Position numbers and translations under genes: made by a program
Part shown: positions 1 through 6,194 of the stretch, piece after piece
How the letters are laid out: the number at the start of each line of letters is the position of its first letter
Position numbering within the stretch: position 1 is the stretch's first letter
Notes under the pieces: generated by a model
Seen by the model: the letters and a program-made list of their open reading frames with translations, nothing else
The model's database searches: none
Told to the model about the DNA's origin: nothing
NCBI GenBank assembly: GCA_013330765.1
Contig: DUHU01000223.1
Coordinates: 1-8,173 of the forward strand
Origin: Candidatus Poseidoniaceae archaeon
GTDB taxonomy: Archaea > Thermoplasmatota > Poseidoniia > Poseidoniales > Poseidoniaceae
DNA length: 8,173 nucleotides
Reading direction: 5' to 3'

Positions 1-132
1 GGGTCGTCCAGTGTGCGATGGAGAACTGCATCGTTTTCCGACTTCGCCCCTCCATCCCCACCATACAGGTGTTCGGACAGGGCGGTACGAGTTCAGCGGG
101 TGGTCCACCGGCACCTCAATTTCAACCGTCAT
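1..132 (-). CDS. N-terminus of an unrecognised protein, runs off the left edge
   Basis: An ATG at 132-130 overlaps the TGA (131-129) of the 55-residue gene upstream in an ATGA arrangement, typical of translational coupling. The frame stays open to base 1, giving 44 codons that begin MTVEIEVPVDHPLNSYR. I do not recognise the family. The first 17 codons look like normal coding sequence for this window. After about base 82 this frame becomes poor in G/C at third positions and rich in Trp, Arg and Ser. A neighbouring frame reads LSEHLYGGDGGAKSEND, more like a natural protein. The downstream half may therefore be frameshifted, either truly or by sequencing error (see findings). The start and the coupling are seen in the sequence. 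That this is a gene is inference. Confidence 0.42.
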   Translation of the reverse strand, partial: MTVEIEVPVDHPLNSYRPVRTPVWWGWRGEVGKRCSSPSHTGRP

Positions 133-296
133 GGTTTCCACGTCCAGTAGAGCAACGCCATCATGGACACGATGCCTGCTGCTGCAGACCATCGAACGTA
201 AGGTCGTCCTTGTTCCATCCGGTCCAACCACCACGTCAGGGCGCCGAACAACCCGACGGCCGACATCAACAGCGCCCATGTGGAACCTTCATCCAT
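129..296 (-). CDS. Small two-helix membrane protein (55 aa), function unknown
   Basis: The start is the ATG at 296-294 (MDEGSTW), preceded by a good Shine-Dalgarno GAGGAG at 311-306 with 9 bases of spacing. A longer upstream reading would overlap the preceding gene and lacks such a site. Two hydrophobic segments are visible, about residues 6-24 and 37-53, separated by a short charged loop (DRMEQGRPYVR), so it is probably a helical hairpin in the cytoplasmic membrane. Six of 55 residues are Trp (7, 22, 23, 36, 51, 53), mostly near the ends of the predicted helices where interfacial Trp is common. It lies 16 bases after the 1162-residue surface protein and overlaps the next gene by 4 bases, so it is likely cotranscribed and may be an accessory membrane subunit. 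I recognise no family. Confidence 0.6.
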   Translation of the reverse strand: MDEGSTWALLMSAVGLFGALTWWLDRMEQGRPYVRWSAAAGIVSMMALLYWTWKP

Positions 297-305
297 GGTG
301 CTCAG

Positions 306-311
306 CTCCTC
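306..311 (-). promoter_or_regulatory. Shine-Dalgarno site of the 55-aa membrane protein
   Basis: GAGGAG on the minus strand, 9 bases before the ATG at 296. It fixes this start over the longer upstream reading that would overlap the preceding gene, and it lies in the 16-base gap after that gene's TAA stop. Confidence 0.6.
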
Positions 312-312
312 G

Positions 313-3300
313 TTACGGATTCGAGGTGTTCTGCTGGTCAATCCATTGTTGCCCATAATGTTCCCATTGGTCCATGGTCCATCCCGCTGGCAGACCTGAC
401 GATGGCAACGGTGGACCACGCTGTACCGAAACCGGTGGTCCAGCCCCTTGGACCGGCGTCTGCGACTCAGGGCTCGATTGAACCGTGACGGGTGGGCCAG
501 TGGGTCTGGTTTTGCCGTCCTCGTCGTGGATGACCTCTTCGTTTTCAGATGAGCGGAACATCAGCAAAGCGACCGCAGCCGCCACAAGGAGAAGTCCTCC
601 ACCACCAATGGCAATCATTTGGGCGTTCATGCCATTTTCTTCCACCGGAACGTTCCAGGACAGCGTTTGGGTCTCCGCGGCCACGGTTGCATCGTCGTCT
701 GTCTGGACCACGACACCCAAGGTGCCTTCTGCGTCGCCTCCGTTTCGCAGGACTGAACACGCCAACTTGCGCTCCACCTGCACAATATGACCTGGTTCGA
801 GTTCCACGTAGGTCTCGGCTCCCGGTGCCAATGCACCAAATCCGTCGCAGACTACAGCCCAGTCGCTCGGATAGTCAAAGGTGATCGTGAGGTTTTCTGA
901 AAACGAGGATTTGGATGCCAAATCGACGGCAATCAGGTGGGCGTTGCCGTCCAGAAGCGTGTTTGGGGAAGTGGTCCACACTGCCCCGACTTCACGTCGC
1001 TGATCGACTTCGATCAAGTGGCTCATTTCGATGTTGTATGGGCGATTTTCATCGTCGAGCCCTCCGTGAACGGTCACTTCCACCACGATGCGAGTCCCGA
1101 GCGGTGCTGATGCTGGAACCTGGACATCGAGGTTGAAGTCACGGACCATGCCGGTCCCCAAACCAATCACATGCGGTGTGTCCAACGCCAAGTTGCTGCC
1201 TCCATCGATGTTGAACAGTGTCAGCATTTCAGAAAGGTCCTGAGTGGATTGAATCCTGACTTCGATGTACACCGTTGGGTCAGGCGCGTTGCCCAGATTC
1301 ATCACGTTTCCATTGATTGAAACAGAATCTCCCGCACGAACGGTGGAGGTGTCGCGTTCCAAGGCCAAACCTGGCTTTCGAACGGGCTCAACCAATGCTT
1401 CGAACGCATGGCTGGCCATCGTAACCTCACCGTCCATGGCCCTGAGGCTCAACTCAAGCGGCACGCCAGCGGGGGTATTGGTCGGGGCCAGCATCATCAA
1501 GTGCACCATCATTGGATTGGATTCGGTGGCGTTGACAGGGAGCATGATTGGCGTTGAAATGTTCGCGTCCTGCGCCACCCACCACGTGGTCCATGTTGAC
1601 GGCAGGCCATCGATGATGAAGTTCAAATCAAGGTCCGTGTTTCCTTCGTTGTACAAAACCACAGGCATGGACATGGCCTGACCCGGCGTGACCCTTGCCA
1701 TCGTCACGTTGCTGCTCATGCCGCCTTGCCTGACTTCGACAACCTCCGGTCCAAGCCACCAAGGTGACACGATCTGCATGCCGCTCCGGTCAGAATCTAG
1801 GACCAAGCGGACCTCTGGCGTCCCCTCACCAGAACGCAAATCGGACGGAGCCAAGAGTTCGACTTCCACCAGTACGGTTGCTCCAGCGGTCATCACGGCT
1901 TGGGTTCTGCTTAGGGAAACGACTGACCAGCCATCGTCATCGGGCCTCATTTCAGCCGCCAATGTCAGGATGTCTGGGCGGTCTGCAAGGTTCTCCAATT
2001 CAACCACCAATACCGACGTTTCTCCTCCCTCAACCGCTGAAAATGCGCTCGAGACGCTGAAACTGATTTCTGAAACCATGGAGGCTGCCACATCCAGCTC
2101 CAAGGTCGAAACGCGTGTGGTGTCGTTTTGAGCCGTGGCTGACACCATCGCGCTTCGCACCGTGTCGGGTTGAGCATTGGCCGGAATCGTGAGGAGCAGG
2201 TCGAGTTCAACGGATTGTCCGGGTCGGACAAGGACCGTGGTTGGTTGTGACCATGCGAAATCCACGTCCCATCCTTCGGCGAGGGTTGCCCGGTCGATTT
2301 GGAGGTCAAACACGTCGGAGGCTCCCCCATCGTTTCTCAGTTCAACGGTAAATGGACACGACTGCTGTGCCGGGCACGAGGGACGTTCTTCAGGGGCGAC
2401 CAGCACAGGGACCCTGTCAGCGAGAACGGTGAAACTCATTGGACCGGTTGCGTGGACGTCGGTGTGATCTGTGCTCGCATTGAAGGTCATGGGTACAAGA
2501 CCAACCGTTGCATTTTCGTCAGGTTTCAGCCTTACAGTGATGTCCCGCGTCGTTCCCGGAAGCAGGTTGAATCCGTTGCTTGGCACCGACGAACCGTCTT
2601 CGAATGTGGTGTAGGTGTCCCAACCCTCGGGCAGTCCTTCCAAACCTGGTATGATGCCCGTGGAAATGTTCCCATCGTTGACGATACGGAGATCAACGCT
2701 CCCCCATGCTCCCGGCACAGAACCAGTGGTGCCTCGGCCCTGGACGCTGACGCCGTATGCATCAACACGTGCGGCTTGGTCGTAGACCATCACCACCTCG
2801 TCCATCCAGAAACCAATGTCCTCGACGGTCGAATCGGTGGTCAGGGTCCACCTCAACGCTGAATTTGCGTGCAAATGGCGATCGGGTGCGAGTGGCACGA
2901 GCGGAGAGGTATGACCTCCAGATGCAATTGAAAACGTGTTCCAACTCGCCCCGTCGGTCAAAAAATCCTGATCGATGGTCCCAGCCAAACCGGTGAGCTC
3001 CTCCCATGTTCCCGTGGTGGTTTTTGCTTCGATGGAAAAACGGTCGGGGCTGACCACACTTCCAGTGTAGAAGAAACTCATACCCATGGTTCGAGTTCCG
3101 GATGCGAGTCCGTCTGCGAGGTTGAGCGAGGGCGTTGTGAGCCGTGAGATGCTGTTGGGACTGTAGGTCGACGTGTCCCCGTTGCCGACGTGACATGAGG
3201 ACCCTTGGCTGATCGACGTATCGCTGCTCAAACGCCATTCTCCTGTGGTCGACCATCCTTGCAGGGTGTCGCAGTTCCAGTAAAAGGCACCAACGGTCAT

Positions 3301-3801
3301 TCGACCGTTGCTTACGTCGTTGCCAGGATTGTCATCGGGGGTGGCGGACAGGATCTCGATTCGCAGGCTGTGGTTACCGGCGTATGTCGGCGTGAATTGG
3401 AAGGTCACGATGCCGTTTGAGGATGGAGAAAGCACGTTCAGCGGTTCGGTTTCGTTTGCGATTTCGAAACGCTGGTATTCGTCATGCAAAACAAGGAGGC
3501 GCACGTCGGTCAGAGACGATGATGCCGTGCCCAGATTTTGCACCGTGACGTCGACCTCGATTGGAACGTTGACCATCGCGTCGATCACAAAGAGGCTGGC
3601 GGGTCGGTTGAATCCCGGAATGGGGTGGTTGGAAGAGAACATGCGATACTTGGCTTCGTCCGTTGACGTCGTGTAGCTGTACGCAACACCTTCGACGGCC
3701 AAGTCAACACCGTTGGCTCGACCTGCTGTTGATTGGGCCAATGGCGCGCAACTGGCCAAGAGCAGGGTGAGGAGGACAAAGGCCACCGACGCTTGGCGCA
3801 T
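313..3801 (-). CDS. Large membrane-anchored surface protein with Ig-like/CARDB-like repeats and a Trp/Tyr-rich tail
   Basis: This 1162-residue exported protein starts with a hydrophobic signal (residues 4-17) ending in a lipobox-like LASC with Cys18. Residues about 32-170 form a CARDB/Ig-like beta-sandwich. Residues about 175-340 (from CDTLQGWSTTGEWR) resemble a MAM/laminin-G-like jelly roll with Cys177 and Cys203. Roughly five to six further beta-sandwich units follow to about 1055, with NEW3/CARDB-type phrases such as VELRNDGGASDVF and VVLYNEGNTDLDL. A membrane span lies at about 1059-1082, then a basic/acidic stop and a Pro-rich cytoplasmic tail with GPPVTVQ and GPPVSVQ repeats, ending in GWTMDQWEHYGQQW. 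Many N-x-S/T sequons fit a glycosylated surface protein. The start is the ATG at 3801, with a TATA-like box about 25 bases upstream and no Shine-Dalgarno. No enzymatic motif is visible. A role in adhesion, substrate binding or the envelope is inference, and the domain names are by eye. Confidence 0.88.
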   Translation of the reverse strand: MRQASVAFVLLTLLLASCAPLAQSTAGRANGVDLAVEGVAYSYTTSTDEAKYRMFSSNHPIPGFNRPASLFVIDAMVNVPIEVDVTVQNLGTASSSLTDVRLLVLHDEYQRFEIANETEPLNVLSPSSNGIVTFQFTPTYAGNHSLRIEILSATPDDNPGNDVSNGRMTVGAFYWNCDTLQGWSTTGEWRLSSDTSISQGSSCHVGNGDTSTYSPNSISRLTTPSLNLADGLASGTRTMGMSFFYTGSVVSPDRFSIEAKTTTGTWEELTGLAGTIDQDFLTDGASWNTFSIASGGHTSPLVPLAPDRHLHANSALRWTLTTDSTVEDIGFWMDEVVMVYDQAARVDAYGVSVQGRGTTGSVPGAWGSVDLRIVNDGNISTGIIPGLEGLPEGWDTYTTFEDGSSVPSNGFNLLPGTTRDITVRLKPDENATVGLVPMTFNASTDHTDVHATGPMSFTVLADRVPVLVAPEERPSCPAQQSCPFTVELRNDGGASDVFDLQIDRATLAEGWDVDFAWSQPTTVLVRPGQSVELDLLLTIPANAQPDTVRSAMVSATAQNDTTRVSTLELDVAASMVSEISFSVSSAFSAVEGGETSVLVVELENLADRPDILTLAAEMRPDDDGWSVVSLSRTQAVMTAGATVLVEVELLAPSDLRSGEGTPEVRLVLDSDRSGMQIVSPWWLGPEVVEVRQGGMSSNVTMARVTPGQAMSMPVVLYNEGNTDLDLNFIIDGLPSTWTTWWVAQDANISTPIMLPVNATESNPMMVHLMMLAPTNTPAGVPLELSLRAMDGEVTMASHAFEALVEPVRKPGLALERDTSTVRAGDSVSINGNVMNLGNAPDPTVYIEVRIQSTQDLSEMLTLFNIDGGSNLALDTPHVIGLGTGMVRDFNLDVQVPASAPLGTRIVVEVTVHGGLDDENRPYNIEMSHLIEVDQRREVGAVWTTSPNTLLDGNAHLIAVDLASKSSFSENLTITFDYPSDWAVVCDGFGALAPGAETYVELEPGHIVQVERKLACSVLRNGGDAEGTLGVVVQTDDDATVAAETQTLSWNVPVEENGMNAQMIAIGGGGLLLVAAAVALLMFRSSENEEVIHDEDGKTRPTGPPVTVQSSPESQTPVQGAGPPVSVQRGPPLPSSGLPAGWTMDQWEHYGQQWIDQQNTSNP

Positions 3802-3822
3802 GGTCCGAGAACATCGCTGACC

Positions 3823-3830
3823 TATTTATC
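3823..3830 (-). promoter_or_regulatory. TATA-like box for a probably leaderless transcript of the 1162-aa gene
   Basis: GATAAATA on the minus strand lies in the 41-base gap between the two large envelope genes. Twenty-one bases separate it from the ATG at 3801, and its centre is about 25 bases upstream. That is the usual TATA-to-transcription-start distance in archaea. With no Shine-Dalgarno before this ATG, transcription would start at or next to the start codon. Inferred from spacing only. Confidence 0.45.
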
Positions 3831-3842
3831 GGGCGCGGCGAT

Positions 3843-4739
3843 TTATGACGCCTCATTTTCTTCCACTTCTTCTGAAGCGGTCGACGTTGTAGACGCATCG
3901 TCAAGGGCCTCGGCCTGGGCAAGTTTGGCCTCATTGGCCCGTTCTTTCCTTCGAGAAACAGCATAGATGGCAAAGGCCGGAAGCAGGACAATTGAGAAAC
4001 AGGCAAACACGGCGGTCAAAGCCCATACAAATTCAGAGGCCACATCGACGTCAAAGGGCTGGACGTTGGACAAAGCTTCGTTCACCATCTCGATCGAAAG
4101 GGCCGGTGTGGTGCTCCGGTTTCCGGGTTCGACGATGGTGACGCGCAACACCGCTGAACCGTGCCGATTGCTCACGATGGCTGCTGCCATGTCGTCGGCC
4201 TCTCCCTGGCTCTCCGCCACGACGGTGCCGTTTGAGCGGGCCCCTGGTTCAGTAACGGCCAAGCCCTTGTACACGGCCACACCGTCGGCTTCCTCAAGGG
4301 TGGTTGTTTCGTTCAACCGGCAATCATCTGCGCAAGAGAAGTCCCTGGCATCCTCGATGCCGAGAAGACTGTGCGTCCACAAGCCGGCCGCATCGAAGAC
4401 GGTGAGCGTGGCGCCCGGTGCGAGGTCTTCCGCGCTCACATTGACCCACGTCAAGTTGTTCCGATCGATGGTGACGTTGGCGGACCATGTGGTGGTTGAG
4501 GCTGCTTCATCGTACACCCGATCAAACGCTAACCCACTGTCACTGCTTTGCTCAGAGACACTGGCATCGGTGGTGTAGGTGTAGTAGGCGGTGTCGATGG
4601 TGTTGGCGTATACGGCATACGACAACATGAAGATGAGCGTGAAGGACAGACCGAGCAAGGTCCGAAGCATGTTCGGGTTCTGCGCCAAGGCTTTCCTCAT
4701 GTGTTCTCGGTCCATCCCACCGTTGAAGAACATGTTCAC
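3843..4739 (-). CDS. Membrane protein with an exported central domain, two membrane spans, function unknown
   Basis: The 298-residue reading begins at GTG 4739. An in-frame ATG at 4733 is equally possible and neither has a well-placed Shine-Dalgarno. A short basic N-terminus (REHMRKALAQNPNMLR) precedes a membrane span at about 27-45. An extracytoplasmic domain of about 190 residues follows, then a second span at about 237-261 ending in a basic stop (SRRKER) and an acidic, probably helical cytoplasmic tail (EALDDAST...EEVEENEAS). The positive-inside rule puts both termini in the cytoplasm. The outer domain carries one close Cys pair (CADDC, 136 and 140) and several N-x-S/T sequons (for example NVT, NLT, NVS, NET, NGT, NRS). 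It is the first gene of the minus-strand envelope cluster, 41 bases before the 1162-residue surface protein, so the two may act together. I recognise no family. Confidence 0.78.
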   Translation of the reverse strand: MNMFFNGGMDREHMRKALAQNPNMLRTLLGLSFTLIFMLSYAVYANTIDTAYYTYTTDASVSEQSSDSGLAFDRVYDEAASTTTWSANVTIDRNNLTWVNVSAEDLAPGATLTVFDAAGLWTHSLLGIEDARDFSCADDCRLNETTTLEEADGVAVYKGLAVTEPGARSNGTVVAESQGEADDMAAAIVSNRHGSAVLRVTIVEPGNRSTTPALSIEMVNEALSNVQPFDVDVASEFVWALTAVFACFSIVLLPAFAIYAVSRRKERANEAKLAQAEALDDASTTSTASEEVEENEAS

Positions 4740-4784
4740 CGGACCATGAAACAGCCGCGACGCGTGCCGGTGACGCCCCGTCGC

Positions 4785-4794
4785 TTTGATATAG
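4785..4794 (+). promoter_or_regulatory. TATA-like element in the divergent spacer, likely driving the ribosomal operon
   Basis: TTTGATATAG is the only clearly AT-rich stretch in the 88-base spacer (4740-4827) between the envelope genes and rps19e. Read on the plus strand, a start about 26 bases downstream would leave a leader of roughly 12 bases before the rps19e ATG at 4828. Read on the minus strand (CTATATCAAA), the same distance would give a leader of about 25 bases before the GTG at 4739. It may serve one or both directions. Confidence 0.4.
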
Positions 4795-4827
4795 GGGCGT
4801 TCGGTCGCCCGATTGCTCGGTGTTCCA

Positions 4828-5319
4828 ATGACGACGTATCACGACGTTCCCGTGGACATGTTCATGCCTGCTTTGGCCAACCGCCTGGAGGACGTCGATA
4901 GCATCGTAGCCCCCGAATGGGCTGCATATACCAAGACCGGCGTCACCCGTGAGCGCCCCCCCACGCAGACCAACTGGTGGCACCTCCGGACCGCGGCCGT
5001 GCTCCGCAAAGTTGCACTCCACGGTCCGATTGGCATCACCGCCTTGTCGCAAGCATTTGGCGGGTACAAGGACAACGGCTCAATGCCGAACACCCCCGCA
5101 GCCGGCTCTCGCCACGTCATCCGCACCGTGATGCAGCAACTCGAACAAGCCGGTTTGGTCGAATTGGTCGAACTGAAGCCCATCGAAAGCATCGACGGCG
5201 AACAAATGCTCTACAAGGGCCGCAGCATCACCGGTCCGGGTCAGAAAATCATGGACGAGGTGGCACACGCCGTTCTTCCGCAAGCCCTCGAGGCCTACCC
5301 CGGCCTGGACAAGTACTGA
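4828..5319 (+). CDS. rps19e: 30S ribosomal protein S19e
   Basis: This 163-residue protein is a clear S19e, a small-subunit protein found in archaea and eukaryotes but not bacteria, which has a role in maturation of the small subunit in eukaryotes. Family landmarks run along its whole length: the N-terminal YHDVPVDMF, then PPEW-like APEWAAYTKTGVTRERPP, the WWHLRTAAVLRKVALHGPIG segment, the GGYKDNGSMP loop, the helix VIRTVMQQLEQAGLVE and the C-terminal GRSITGPGQKIMDE. The ATG at 4828 is preferred over the in-frame TTG at 4813 because it gives the family's usual N-terminus. There is no Shine-Dalgarno, consistent with a short-leader first gene. It leads a plus-strand operon, and its TGA is built into the ribosome-binding site of rpl39e. 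Confidence 0.96.
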   Translation: MTTYHDVPVDMFMPALANRLEDVDSIVAPEWAAYTKTGVTRERPPTQTNWWHLRTAAVLRKVALHGPIGITALSQAFGGYKDNGSMPNTPAAGSRHVIRTVMQQLEQAGLVELVELKPIESIDGEQMLYKGRSITGPGQKIMDEVAHAVLPQALEAYPGLDKY

Positions 5320-5324
5320 GGTGA
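5318..5324 (+). promoter_or_regulatory. Shine-Dalgarno site that decides the rpl39e start
   Basis: GAGGTGA overlaps the rps19e stop TGA (5317-5319). Two ATGs follow back to back at 5326 and 5329. Spacing is only 1 base to the first but 4 bases to the second, matching the 4-base spacing of the identical site before rpl31e, so the second ATG is favoured. Confidence 0.6.
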
Positions 5325-5328
5325 AATG

Positions 5329-5484
5329 ATGTCCAAGATCAAGCCCACTGCAAAAAAGGCCCGACTGCTGAAGGTCGGCAAGCAGAACCGTCGCGTTCCT
5401 GTCTGGGTGATGCTCAAGACCAACCGGAAGACGGTCAGCCATCCCAAGCGCCACCACTGGCGCCGAAGCAAGCTCCAACGCTGA
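5329..5484 (+). CDS. rpl39e: 50S ribosomal protein L39e
   Basis: A 51-residue, very basic protein matching L39e, which lines part of the peptide exit tunnel of the archaeal/eukaryotic large subunit. Landmarks are [18 protein letters not shown], the hallmark [14 protein letters not shown] and the C-terminal [14 protein letters not shown]. Fifty-one residues is the usual family length. Of two tandem ATGs (5326, 5329) the second is chosen because it restores the 9-base stop-to-start gap and 4-base Shine-Dalgarno spacing seen at the next junction. The other choice would only add one Met. It lies between rps19e and rpl31e, and the L39e-L31e pair is a conserved archaeal arrangement. Confidence 0.95.
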   Translation: MSKIKPTAKKARLLKVGKQNRRVPVWVMLKTNRKTVSHPKRHHWRRSKLQR

Positions 5485-5489
5485 GGTGA
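5483..5489 (+). promoter_or_regulatory. Shine-Dalgarno site of rpl31e fused to the rpl39e stop
   Basis: GAGGTGA shares its first bases with the rpl39e TGA (5482-5484) and is 4 bases from the ATG at 5494. It repeats the design of the previous junction and suggests re-initiation by the same ribosome. Confidence 0.6.
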
Positions 5490-5493
5490 ACAC

Positions 5494-5769
5494 ATGGTCC
5501 GAGCAGCTGTTTCTGAACTCACCGTTCCTCTGCGCAACGCGTGGAACATCACCCGGTACAAGCGTGCGCCGCGCGCCATCCAAATCATTCGTAACGAGGT
5601 CATCCGACACCTGAAGGTGGCCCCTGAGGAGGAGATTTACATCGATCCTTCAGTCAACGAGCTCATCTGGGCCCGGGGCATCGAGAACCCACCTCGGAAG
5701 ATTAAGCTCCAAGTGACCCGTCACGACGAGCCCGATTTTCCAATTGAGGTAACCCTCGCACAGGAGTGA
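5494..5769 (+). CDS. rpl31e: 50S ribosomal protein L31e
   Basis: This 91-residue protein matches archaeal/eukaryotic L31e, a large-subunit protein near the exit of the peptide tunnel. Recognisable parts are the N-terminal SELTVPLRNAW, the basic helix RYKRAPRAIQIIRNEVIRHL, then EEIYIDPSVNELIWARGIENPPRKIKL with the typical NELIW...GI..PPRKI pattern, and the final strand FPIEVTLAQE. The length is normal for archaea. The start follows a well-placed GAGGTGA. It is the third gene of the ribosomal operon, and its TGA lies 5 bases before the rps17e ATG. Confidence 0.95.
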   Translation: MVRAAVSELTVPLRNAWNITRYKRAPRAIQIIRNEVIRHLKVAPEEEIYIDPSVNELIWARGIENPPRKIKLQVTRHDEPDFPIEVTLAQE

Positions 5770-5774
5770 TTCGC

Positions 5775-5966
5775 ATGGGGAACATTCGACCAAGTTTCAT
5801 CAAAATCCGCGCCATCAAGCTCGTTGAGCAACATGGCGAGAAGTTCACCGACGATTTCGATCACAACAAACTGATGGTTCAACAGTTGACCGACGTCGAC
5901 TCGAAGAAACTCCGCAACTGGATCGCCGGTTACGTGACGACGTACCGCCAACGCAGAACCGATTGA
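5775..5966 (+). CDS. rps17e: 30S ribosomal protein S17e
   Basis: A 63-residue protein matching archaeal S17e, a small-subunit protein shared with eukaryotes. Landmarks are MGNIRPSFIK at the start, KFTDDFDHNKLMVQQLTDVDSKKLRN in the middle and the diagnostic LRNWIAGYVT near the end. An in-frame GTG at 5766 would add IR before the Met, but the ATG at 5775 gives the conserved family N-terminus MGNIRP and sits 8 bases after an AGGAG (5762-5766) inside the end of rpl31e. Archaeal versions are about this short, while eukaryotic S17e has an extra C-terminal part. Its presence directly behind L31e adds a small-subunit gene to the operon. Confidence 0.94.
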   Translation: MGNIRPSFIKIRAIKLVEQHGEKFTDDFDHNKLMVQQLTDVDSKKLRNWIAGYVTTYRQRRTD

Positions 5967-5975
5967 GGTCGGCCC

Positions 5976-6194
5976 ATGGCCACCATCCGCGTCGACTGGA
6001 CGCAAGATCCCGTGAGCCTCCATTGTGAGGTCGCCGAACCTTTGGTGCGTCTGTTCGCGATGCTGCGCCAGCAGCACGGTCTGAAAAAACGATCCATCCC
6101 CATGCCAGACCGCGACAACGGCGGTTTCATTGCCTTCATCTACGCGCCGATTGACCCTCGGGCACTCGCCAAAGCCATTGAGGAGGTCGCCTGA
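5976..6194 (+). CDS. Unrecognised 72-aa protein in the ribosomal operon
   Basis: I do not recognise this small soluble protein. It starts MATIRVDWTQDPVSLHCEV and has predicted helix EPLVRLFAMLRQQHG, a short basic turn LKKRS, a strand-like hydrophobic stretch GGFIAFIYA and a C-terminal helix DPRALAKAIEEVA. That suggests a compact alpha/beta fold without membrane segments or an obvious metal site (one Cys). Its reality is supported by position. It starts 9 bases after the rps17e stop behind a GAGGT site, and its TGA (6192-6194) overlaps the trmJ ATG by one base. Sitting between a ribosomal protein and a tRNA methyltransferase, a role in translation or RNA binding is plausible, but that is inference from context. 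Confidence 0.78.
   Translation: MATIRVDWTQDPVSLHCEVAEPLVRLFAMLRQQHGLKKRSIPMPDRDNGGFIAFIYAPIDPRALAKAIEEVA
6181..6187 (+). promoter_or_regulatory. Strong Shine-Dalgarno site of the trmJ-like gene
   Basis: AGGAGGT lies inside the last codons of the 72-residue gene, 6 bases before the ATG at 6194. Together with the one-base stop/start overlap (TGATG) it indicates coupled translation of the two proteins. Confidence 0.6.

Noticed and set aside
11..488. Overlapping plus-strand open frames of 115 and 156 codons
   Set aside because: They lie opposite the minus-strand 55-residue gene and the end of the large surface protein, have no ribosome-binding site and read as low-complexity, Arg/Pro/Ser-rich antisense sequence.
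1098..1132. A search for tandem DNA repeats within the surface-protein gene
   Set aside because: The protein repeats are similar beta-sandwich units at the level of fold only. I found no near-identical DNA repeats here or elsewhere, and nothing resembling a CRISPR array.
1265..2862. Several long plus-strand open frames (up to 187 codons) opposite the large surface gene
   Set aside because: A GC-rich gene of nearly 3.5 kb produces long antisense frames by chance. These show no family motifs and the minus-strand frame is clearly protein-like over its whole length.
5080..5610. Minus-strand open frame of 176 codons across rps19e, rpl39e and rpl31e
   Set aside because: It is fully antisense to three well-recognised ribosomal genes and has no recognisable protein features.
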